This document shows positions 5,838 through 11,343 of a stretch of 11,343 nt of DNA, one piece after another. Source of the stretch: Planctomycetota bacterium (lineage in GTDB: Bacteria > Planctomycetota > Phycisphaerae > WQYP01); assembly GCA_021798635.1 (NCBI GenBank), contig JAJZGH010000127.1, positions 1-11,343 of the forward strand, in the 5' to 3' direction. Made by a program: the position numbers and the translations under genes. Position 1 is the first letter of the stretch. Each line of letters begins with the position of its first letter. The notes beneath the pieces were generated by a model that was not told the origin of the DNA, did not search any database, and saw only the letters and a list, made by a program, of their open reading frames with translations.

Positions 5838-6074
5838 TTAATCGGCTGGCGCGGGTTTCTGTTGACCCGGGACAATGGGTGTTTTCTGGAAGTGGCCCCA
5901 GGTCAGGAAGAAAATGATGATGGCGGTGGTGGCGGCACCGGAAAGTTGTACCATCCAGTCAATCCAGCCGTGGGGCTTGGCCAGGTAATGGATGCTTAAA
6001 TAGAGCGTGGCGGCCGCGGTCAGCAGGGCCATTATTCCGCTTACGATATTTCCGATGATGCGTCTGCTGCTCAT
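5838..6074 (-). CDS. Small two-helix membrane protein downstream of S41 protease
   Basis: A 78-residue protein of no recognised family. It has a basic N-terminus (MSSRR), a first hydrophobic helix at about residues 7-31, a short loop with HGWIDW, a second helix at about 43-60, and a polar proline-rich tail (KTPIVPGQQKPAPAD). By the positive-inside rule the N-terminus should be cytoplasmic, giving a helical hairpin with both ends inside. The start is chosen at ATG 6074 because GGAG lies 9 bases before it; an in-frame ATG at 6089 has no ribosome site. It begins 39 bp after the S41 protease stop and is probably co-transcribed with it, which suggests but does not prove a linked envelope role. Confidence 0.7.
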   Translation of the reverse strand: MSSRRIIGNIVSGIMALLTAAATLYLSIHYLAKPHGWIDWMVQLSGAATTAIIIFFLTWGHFQKTPIVPGQQKPAPAD

Positions 6075-6113
6075 AACCACGTACTCCATTATTTCGCCAT
6101 TACGTCGCCAGCC

Positions 6114-8351
6114 TTAATGGTAATACTTTAACAGTTGCAGCTTCATGAGTATTACCGCGGTATCCAATTGCGTGTCAAAGGCTTTCTGCGGGGAAACCTT
6201 ACGCGCAAATGGATTGGTCTTGGCAGCAGTTTTGCCCGGGCTGGCAATCAGGTCATCGTTTAACCAGGTTGCCTGCAGATCCCCCAGTTGCAGCGGCGAA
6301 AACCAGACGGCAACATTGGGTTTCACACCCCATACGCGGGCGTAGGGGAGCCGTTGAATGCACTCGCCATCGGGCAGATAATAATACTGTTCGGTGAGTT
6401 TGAATTCTGCGGTGTCATTTTCGCCGATGGGAATCACATTTTGTACACAGCCTTTGCCATACGTCCGGTGGCCTACGATCAGGGCACGGTGGTGATCCCG
6501 CATGGCTCCGCTGAAAATTTCCGAGGCGCTGGCGCTATCCTGATTCACCACCAGAATAACCGGCATATCCGCTGGGATCAGCGGTGAGCCCTGGGCGGAC
6601 CAAGCCTCCGGCGGGGCGGTGCGGCCGCGCGTGGAAAGTATGGTGCCCTGGCTGATAAACATATTGCACATGCGCACGGCGGTATCCAAATAACCGCCGG
6701 GGTTATAGCGCAGATCAATAATGAGACCGTGCATGTGTTCTTTGAGCAATCGTTTGAGAACTTTCTTTAACTGCTGTGCCGTATCCGCCTGAAACTGCGT
6801 TACCCGGACATACGCAATGCCTTCCCTGGGATCAATCATGAAGCGCCACGTGCCAGTAGCCGGATCACGGGCGAAGCCTTTAATGGAGCGAACATGAATA
6901 ATCGCACGCTTCAGATGAAAAATCAGCAGTTTGGGACCGGTGCCGCGGCGAATGCCCAGTACAACTCTGGTGCCCGGCTTTCCCATGATTTTGCGCACCA
7001 CCGTGTTAATGCCCAGCCCCATCATGTTCTGGCCATCCACAGTAACGATCACATCCCCGGCCTGTATACCGGCTTTGTAAGCGGGGGTGCCGCTTAATGG
7101 AGAAACCACTTGCAGCAGGCCGTTGTCCAACTGGATCTGTATGCCGACGCCGCCGAATTGTCCCTCCATTTCCTTATTAAAACCCTGGACCTGACTGGGC
7201 CAGAACGGCATGGTGAACTTGTCGGTTTTTTCCATGCATCCTTCGGTGAACTCTTTAATCAGCACGGGCAGCGGAAGTTTTACGGTGCTTTGATCTACCG
7301 TCACCAGTTCACTCCACAGGCGAATCATGCCCAGAGAGTCAATGGGTTTACGGGAACTGGTGCGTTTAAGCAGGGTATTGATTTCCGAGACAAATTGATC
7401 GCGTTGGGCGGTGTCCTTGAAACCGGGAAATGTATCGCCCAGCATCGGTGTATCGGCCATCAGCTTGACCAGATTCAATCCGCCGGTCAGCAGCGTGTTG
7501 TAGGTGATGGGCAATACCCAGTCGTGCTCGGTAAGCTCCAGAGATTCAACCAGCATATCCTGATGAATGCCTTTAACCGTATGCTGCCACTGCGAATAAA
7601 CCGGTGCATGATTCTGCTGTTCCTCTTTAATTTTCGGTTTGGGGGTGGTGGATGGCTTTTTGAAGGCATGGTCCTTGGCCAGCTTGGCCTGCATGGCAAA
7701 AAATGCCTTTGGCGTATAGGTTGCCAGCAGCATGGTGCGGCGGATCACGCGGTGTAAATCACGGTGATATTTCCGGGAAATGCGGTACATGGTATTAAGC
7801 TGGTTATATAGCTGCAGAGATTCCAGCCAGCGATGCTGCTTGTCAAATTGCGCCGCCTTTGCCGCTATTTGCCTCGTCAGCGTGCCGACCCAGGGCTGCT
7901 TTTTGAAGGCGGGTTTATCCGTTGAGAATCCGTAGGCGGTGAGCATATATTCAAACGCGGGAATAAGTTTCTTTGCCTTAAAATCCTGCTGCCCGACAGC
8001 CAGCGCTTTCCTGTAGAACTTCTCATTGGCCACGCGGGCCTGTGACATGGTTGTCACATATTCCTGCCGCCAGCGGTTGATCATTGCAGCATCCGTTTTG
8101 GCTGAAGTTGCAGGCGTCAGTGCGGCCAAGGCAGCGAGATTTTGCGAATGGATCAAGGCACCGACCTTTTGCGCATAGTTTTCGGCGGGTGAGGCGGTAA
8201 GCATGGCGGTATCCGCTGCCGCCGCCAATGCGTGAGGTTGATCCGCCATACAAGTCATTAAAAGTATCAGCGCCGCCGGAACCAGAAGTCCGGGGACCAT
8301 TCGACGATTAGCCAACAAAGCCGGGATACCGGATCGCGTGCGTTTGTGCAT
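6114..8351 (-). CDS. Exported S41 family (C-terminal processing) protease with PDZ domain
   Basis: A 745-residue envelope serine protease of the CtpA/Prc class. Numbering from ATG 8351: a signal peptide at about 1-43 (basic start, hydrophobic LLVPAALILLM, likely cleavage after HALA); a 350-residue helical N-terminal region (about 50-390) that I cannot assign; a PDZ domain at about 397-483 (FGGVGIQIQ, AGIQAGDVIVTVDGQ); and the S41 catalytic core at about 510-680. Catalytic residues are Ser608 (middle Ser of SASASE), Lys633 in TYGKG and Gln637; the 25-residue Ser-Lys spacing and Lys+4 Gln equal those of Prc. IIDLRYNPGGYL (544-555) is the conserved strand before the active site. ATG 8351 is chosen because AGGTG lies 6 bases before it and a signal peptide follows at once; an in-frame ATG at 8462 would add 37 residues that hide the signal peptide. 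Family known, substrate unknown. Confidence 0.93.
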   Translation of the reverse strand: MHKRTRSGIPALLANRRMVPGLLVPAALILLMTCMADQPHALAAAADTAMLTASPAENYAQKVGALIHSQNLAALAALTPATSAKTDAAMINRWRQEYVTTMSQARVANEKFYRKALAVGQQDFKAKKLIPAFEYMLTAYGFSTDKPAFKKQPWVGTLTRQIAAKAAQFDKQHRWLESLQLYNQLNTMYRISRKYHRDLHRVIRRTMLLATYTPKAFFAMQAKLAKDHAFKKPSTTPKPKIKEEQQNHAPVYSQWQHTVKGIHQDMLVESLELTEHDWVLPITYNTLLTGGLNLVKLMADTPMLGDTFPGFKDTAQRDQFVSEINTLLKRTSSRKPIDSLGMIRLWSELVTVDQSTVKLPLPVLIKEFTEGCMEKTDKFTMPFWPSQVQGFNKEMEGQFGGVGIQIQLDNGLLQVVSPLSGTPAYKAGIQAGDVIVTVDGQNMMGLGINTVVRKIMGKPGTRVVLGIRRGTGPKLLIFHLKRAIIHVRSIKGFARDPATGTWRFMIDPREGIAYVRVTQFQADTAQQLKKVLKRLLKEHMHGLIIDLRYNPGGYLDTAVRMCNMFISQGTILSTRGRTAPPEAWSAQGSPLIPADMPVILVVNQDSASASEIFSGAMRDHHRALIVGHRTYGKGCVQNVIPIGENDTAEFKLTEQYYYLPDGECIQRLPYARVWGVKPNVAVWFSPLQLGDLQATWLNDDLIASPGKTAAKTNPFARKVSPQKAFDTQLDTAVILMKLQLLKYYH

Positions 8352-8607
8352 GAAAATCACCTGATTAGACGAACATAAACCCGCGGAATGTCGATTTTCC
8401 GCCACCCTGAGCAATCCTGTGCCGGCGCTTTCATCGGTTGCACACGCCACTGGAATCCGCATGGTAACTATACGCCGGAACTCTGGTCAAGGGATGAGAA
8501 TTTTAATTAAGTCTGAAATTTATACGAAGATGTGCAAAACAGGGAAATGATTGTTGGGCAGATATCCGGTATGATGATCTTTGCTGAACCCTGTTAAGGA
8601 GCATGTC
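8352..8607. other. Divergent intergenic region between S41 protease and isomerase-like gene
   Basis: The two flanking genes point away from each other, so promoters for both must lie here. A weak minus-strand candidate is listed separately. On the plus side I see AT-rich DNA (TTTTAATTAA near 8501, TATACG at 8521) but no convincing -35/-10 pair. No repeat cassette is present in this gap. Confidence 0.5.
8461..8490 (-). promoter_or_regulatory. Weak candidate promoter for the S41 protease gene
   Basis: On the minus strand TTGACC (8490-8485) matches the -35 consensus at 5/6, and 18 bases on is TACCAT (8466-8461), a 4/6 -10 match. Transcription would begin near 8454, about 100 bases before the chosen ATG at 8351, which again argues against the upstream ATG at 8462. 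It is a weak match and a guess. Confidence 0.25.
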
Positions 8608-9363
8608 ATGCGTATTGCCGTTCAAACCTACACCTTGCGGGATCAGATGACCAGCGACTTCTGGGGCACGTTACGGAAAATTTCGGCCATGGGTTACGCC
8701 GGCGTGGAACTCACCGATGTGCGCGGCATCATCCGGGCGGAAGACCTGCAAAGCCGGCTGGAAACCATGAGTTTGTGCGTGGTGGGGGTGCATGTGGCCC
8801 TGGAACAAATTGAATCCGAGTTGGATAACGTACTGGATTATTACAGTGAAGTCGGCATCGACCACATTACCGTTCCCTATGTGCCAAAGGATCGCCGCAC
8901 CGCCGCCCATGACTGGGTGGCTCTGGGCGGCTTATTATCGGACGCCGGCGCCCAGGCCCGTGCTCGCGGTATGATACTGGGCTACCATAACCATGATTTT
9001 GAAATACAAAAATATGATGGCGTGGCGGGTCTTGATATTCTGCTGCGCGCGGCAGAGGAACACAACCTCCAATGGGAGCCGGACACGTTCTGGATTCAGT
9101 ACGGCGGAGAAAATCCCGTGGAATATATCACGCGTTATGCCAGTCGTATCGGGCTGATGCACATTAAAGATATGACCGCCGGGGCAGAAAAAAAGTTTGC
9201 TCCCGTAGGATCGGGAATTCTGGACTGGCCGGCGATTTTCCGGGCCGCTAAAGCCGCCGATATTCCCTGGCTGATCGTGGAGCAGGATGATTGTTATGGT
9301 GCCTCACCGTTCGACATCATTGCGGAATCGTTGCACAATATTAAGAACATGAAGTTGGGTTGA
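8608..9363 (+). CDS. Sugar phosphate isomerase/epimerase (xylose-isomerase-like TIM barrel)
   Basis: A 251-residue cytoplasmic TIM-barrel protein of the AP endonuclease 2 / xylose isomerase-like superfamily (IolE/hydroxypyruvate isomerase/epimerase group). Seen: N-terminal strand MRIAVQTYTLRD, GYAGVEL with Glu34, GYHNHDFE (125-132), WEPDTFW (156-162), the metal-site strand HIKDM (185-189), VGSG (200-203) and IVEQDD (223-228). These are the expected divalent-metal ligands (Glu, Asp, His, Glu) on successive strands. The start is ATG 8608, with AAGGA (8596-8600) 7 bases before it; an upstream in-frame TTG at 8581 lacks a site. Family members act on many sugars and inositols, so the substrate cannot be named. 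It is followed 80 bp later by the S49 peptidase gene, with a hairpin between them; a functional link is not evident. Confidence 0.88.
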   Translation: MRIAVQTYTLRDQMTSDFWGTLRKISAMGYAGVELTDVRGIIRAEDLQSRLETMSLCVVGVHVALEQIESELDNVLDYYSEVGIDHITVPYVPKDRRTAAHDWVALGGLLSDAGAQARARGMILGYHNHDFEIQKYDGVAGLDILLRAAEEHNLQWEPDTFWIQYGGENPVEYITRYASRIGLMHIKDMTAGAEKKFAPVGSGILDWPAIFRAAKAADIPWLIVEQDDCYGASPFDIIAESLHNIKNMKLG

Positions 9364-9394
9364 AGTCGATTCAGTAAATCGGATATAAAGTGTC

Positions 9395-9414
9395 TTCTCC
9401 GGTGCGCCGGAGAA
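9395..9414 (+). promoter_or_regulatory. Hairpin in the leader of the S49 peptidase gene
   Basis: TTCTCCGG (9395-9402) and CCGGAGAA (9407-9414) form a perfect 8-bp stem closed by a TGCG loop. There is no T-run after it, so it is not a standard intrinsic terminator. Its 5' arm CTCCGG can also pair with CCGGAG at 9431-9436, which contains the Shine-Dalgarno GGAG of the downstream gene. It may act as an RNA stability or attenuating element between the two genes, or may be fortuitous. Confidence 0.5.
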
Positions 9415-9443
9415 TGATCAACGGATTCTTCCGGAGTAAGTTC

Positions 9444-10448
9444 ATGAGCCAAACCTCCCCGCCAACAGTGGTTTATCAAAATGTATCCCCACGATCGAAC
9501 CCTGTTTTGAAGGGCCTTCTGATTGTGCTTCTTTTGCTTTCCCTGGCGGCCAATGTGGTGTTACTTGTGGCTTTGGCAGGCACGGTCTCGCTGAAATCCG
9601 GGTTCATGCCGTCGGACCAGCTGGAAATGAGAATTGTCCGTCACGGCAGCCCTGATCAGATCGCCCTGGTGCATATCAGCGGCCTGGTGGATGGCGGAAT
9701 GGTGAAATCAGTTGCCGCGCAGTTGCGGGCGATTGATCGTGATACAGCCATTAAGGCGGTGGTCCTCCGGGTCGATTCGCCCGGCGGCGGAGTCACCGAT
9801 GCCGATGAGATTTATCATGCCCTGCAAAGGATTCGCTCCGATGGAAAACCAATTGTCATCAGTATGGGAGCCTTGGATGCCAGCGGCGGTTATTACATCT
9901 CCATGGCCGGCCAGCAATTATTTGCGGAACCCACAAGCATTGTGGGCAGTATCGGCGTGATGATGCCGGGGTTTCAAGTGACTGATTTAATGAAAAAAAT
10001 TGGTGTGACACCGGAATTTCTCACCAGTTCCGCAGCGGTATGGAAAGAGGCCGGATCGCCATTTTCCGATTACACGCCGGCGGTAAAAGCCTATCTTATT
10101 GCGATGCTCAATACCGATGCTGCGCGGTTTATCAACATCGTGCAGACCGGGCGATCCACGCATCTGAAGGTGCCTATTACCCAAGTGGCCAATGGAAAAA
10201 TCTGGGCCGCTCCGCAGGCGCTGAAATTGGGGCTGGTGGATCATATTGGTTATTTATCCGCAGCCTACCATGCCGCCGCCAAACTGGCCGGCATTTATAA
10301 TCCGACGGTTGTTGAGTTTCATCGGCCCGCAAGTTTGCTGGATCTCATCCATGCCCAGGCCGCAGCGGGGCGGCCTGAAATGCAGCTTAGCCCGCATCTG
10401 ATTTATGATCTGGTTAAGCCGCGCGTGGAATATTTGTATATTCAGTAA
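9444..10448 (+). CDS. sppA: S49 family signal peptide peptidase, SppA type
   Basis: A 334-residue membrane-anchored serine protease that degrades leftover signal peptides at the cytoplasmic membrane. Numbering from ATG 9444: a cytoplasmic N-terminus, one membrane segment at about 24-47 (LLIVLLLLSLAANVVLLVAL), then the S49 domain with DSPGGG (111-116), ALDASGGYYIS (143-153, catalytic Ser147), SIVGSIGV (165-172) and WKEAGSP (200-206, general-base Lys201). The Ser-Lys spacing of 54 is close to that of Bacillus subtilis SppA, and the single-domain length fits the short SppA form rather than the double E. coli form. ATG 9444 is chosen because GGAG (9433-9436) is 7 bases upstream. A GTG at 9390 would add 18 residues encoded by the hairpin and has no ribosome site. 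It ends 12 bp from the convergent methyltransferase gene. Confidence 0.93.
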   Translation: MSQTSPPTVVYQNVSPRSNPVLKGLLIVLLLLSLAANVVLLVALAGTVSLKSGFMPSDQLEMRIVRHGSPDQIALVHISGLVDGGMVKSVAAQLRAIDRDTAIKAVVLRVDSPGGGVTDADEIYHALQRIRSDGKPIVISMGALDASGGYYISMAGQQLFAEPTSIVGSIGVMMPGFQVTDLMKKIGVTPEFLTSSAAVWKEAGSPFSDYTPAVKAYLIAMLNTDAARFINIVQTGRSTHLKVPITQVANGKIWAAPQALKLGLVDHIGYLSAAYHAAAKLAGIYNPTVVEFHRPASLLDLIHAQAAAGRPEMQLSPHLIYDLVKPRVEYLYIQ

Positions 10449-10460
10449 AGCCGGAAAATG

Positions 10461-11063
10461 CTATGGCCGTTGGAGCATCGCCAGATATTCCATATTGCCG
10501 CTTTGGCCCACAATCGGACTGGGGACAATGGCCTGCACGGTCCAGCCGCTCTGTTGAACGTCGGAAATAACACGGGATAATTCCGCGCGTGACTGTTCCG
10601 GCGTCAACACGCCGCGCTGGATTTTGGCTATTTCTGATTCGTAATGAGGTTTAATCAGTGTGACAATGATCCCATTGGGCTTCAGGAGCGTTTGTGCCGC
10701 GGGAAGAATTTTGGATTGCCGTGTCCAGCCCGTATCGATGGTAATAATATCCATCAGCTCCGGCAGTTGTGTATGCAGGGCATTGTGGCGTTCCATGACG
10801 ACAACGCGCGGATGTTTGCGAAGCGTCCACGCCAGTACACCATAACCGGTATCAATGGCATAAACTTTAGCCGCTCCATTTTGCAGGAGGCAGTCCACAA
10901 ATCCGCCGACATTGCTTCCCAAGTCGGCTGCCGTCAGGCCCGTGACGTTGATAGAAAAACTTCTTAGCGCAGCACTTAACTTTAAGCCTGCGCGGGATAC
11001 AAAAGTTTCTTCCAGGCCTGTTATCAGGCTCACCATGACGCGATCTGGAAGATCATCATTCAT
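10461..11063 (-). CDS. TlyA-like FtsJ-fold rRNA methyltransferase lacking the S4 domain
   Basis: A 200-residue S-adenosylmethionine-dependent methyltransferase related to TlyA, which 2'-O-methylates cytidines in 16S and 23S rRNA. Seen: FVSRAGLKLSAAL (21-33), SAM-binding ADLGSNVGGF (46-55), VYAIDTGYGVLAW (67-79), a DIITIDTGW strand (105-113), VTLIKPHYE (134-142) and the C-terminal GNMEYLAML (189-197). The K-D-K-E tetrad of the FtsJ/TlyA group is complete: Lys28, Asp110, Lys138, Glu192. Ordinary TlyA is about 245-270 residues, with an N-terminal S4 RNA-binding domain. Here only about 20 residues precede the SRxGxKL motif, so that domain is missing. The DVSFIS motif of TlyA is replaced by DTGWTR and KPQFE by KPHYE. 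The ATG overlaps the rpsT stop (ATGA), pointing to translational coupling with a ribosomal protein gene. Enzyme class is firm; the target nucleotide is unknown. Confidence 0.85.
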   Translation of the reverse strand: MNDDLPDRVMVSLITGLEETFVSRAGLKLSAALRSFSINVTGLTAADLGSNVGGFVDCLLQNGAAKVYAIDTGYGVLAWTLRKHPRVVVMERHNALHTQLPELMDIITIDTGWTRQSKILPAAQTLLKPNGIIVTLIKPHYESEIAKIQRGVLTPEQSRAELSRVISDVQQSGWTVQAIVPSPIVGQSGNMEYLAMLQRP

Positions 11064-11343
11064 TTACCGGATTTCAGGGCGTTGAGCTTGCGCATCATGC
11101 TGCTTTTACGGCGTGCCACCGTGTTGGGATGCAGCGTTTTGCGTGAGGCCATGCGGTCGAGAATTTTAATGGCGTCCTTGACGGCAGTCTGCGTTTCAGT
11201 CACATCCTTCTTCGCCAGGGCGCTGGTGACCTTCTTGATTTCCACGCGAACGGTTTTCTTACGGTCGCGGTTGCGCAGACGACGCTTGGCATTCTGCCGA
11301 ATTCGTTTCTTGGCCGAGAGGGAATGTGACTGAAACGCAGACT
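11060..11343 (-). CDS. rpsT: Small ribosomal subunit protein bS20 (5' end beyond window)
   Basis: Ribosomal protein S20, a primary binder of 16S rRNA near the 30S body. Reading in frame from the window edge gives 93 residues and a TGA stop. The start is a typical S20 N-terminus, SHSLSAKKRIRQNAKRRLRN (very basic), followed by VEIKKVTSALAKKD, the AVKDAIKILDRMASRKTLHPNTVARRKSS segment and a lysine-rich end (LNALKSGK). S20 is usually about 87 residues, so only a few N-terminal residues including the start codon are missing. An internal GTG at 11245 is a valine codon within the gene, not the start. The stop overlaps the ATG of the methyltransferase gene by 4 bp (ATGA). Confidence 0.93.
   Translation of the reverse strand, partial: SAFQSHSLSAKKRIRQNAKRRLRNRDRKKTVRVEIKKVTSALAKKDVTETQTAVKDAIKILDRMASRKTLHPNTVARRKSSMMRKLNALKSGK

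Noticed and set aside
7110..7757. A 215-codon plus-strand open frame inside the S41 protease gene
   Set aside because: It is the shadow of a firmly identified gene; its translation has no domain and no plausible start site.
8352..8462. N-terminal extension of the S41 protease to ATG 8462
   Set aside because: It would place 37 polar residues before the signal peptide, has no clear ribosome site and overlaps the candidate -10 element; ATG 8351 has AGGTG at good spacing.
9390..9443. GTG start at 9390 for the S49 peptidase
   Set aside because: It lacks a ribosome site and the added residues are encoded by the leader hairpin; ATG 9444 has GGAG 7 bases upstream.

Overview
The window looks like ordinary chromosomal DNA of a free-living bacterium, moderately GC-rich. 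My best guess is the Planctomycetota (perhaps Phycisphaerae) or a PVC relative. The hints are the long PurQ type, the GLGSGKAS phosphate loop of RpiA, an S4-less TlyA-like methyltransferase and loosely spaced, repeat-rich intergenic DNA. There is no 16S or other marker, so the assignment is tentative. I see no tRNA, rRNA, CRISPR array, transposase or phage gene.

Layout. On the minus strand, from right to left in the left half: a small membrane protein gene, a hypothetical gene, the purQ-recJ-rpiA run, then a ureF-like gene. purQ, recJ and rpiA are separated by only 42 and 34 bp and start just downstream of a plausible promoter. They look like one housekeeping operon (purine synthesis, single-strand DNA exonuclease, pentose phosphate pathway). 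The ureF-like gene has its own candidate promoter and stands without visible urease partners. A large exported S41 (carboxy-terminal processing) protease is followed by a two-helix membrane protein. Facing away from the protease, on the plus strand, are a xylose-isomerase-like TIM-barrel enzyme and an SppA-type S49 signal peptide peptidase. At the right edge, on the minus strand, is rpsT (ribosomal protein S20, cut by the window edge). It overlaps by 4 bp a TlyA-like rRNA methyltransferase that lacks the usual S4 RNA-binding domain.

The most unusual content is not protein-coding. Three intergenic regions (about 918-1116, 4683-4818 and 5611-5791) carry the same composite element in the same orientation. 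It begins with a degenerate 7-bp tandem array of GGAACCT/GCATCTC type. Next comes a core inverted repeat, AGCGC-TG-GCGCT, followed by CTATTT. Copies A and C then have a CCGGCAGG...ACCCACCGGCTCGCC block. A second, pyrimidine-rich 7-bp array (TTCTAAC, CACCTGT, TACTCAT types) closes the element. The 7-bp register is kept while the heptamer sequence drifts. This resembles the short tandemly repeated repetitive (STRR) heptamers known from filamentous cyanobacteria, but here the heptamers sit inside a larger conserved cassette. One copy runs into the stop codon of rpiA, and two copies bracket the unrecognised gene at 5030-5593.

The housekeeping and envelope-protease genes are confidently identified by motif. 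The ureF call is probable. The genes at 5030-5593 and 5838-6074 are unassigned.
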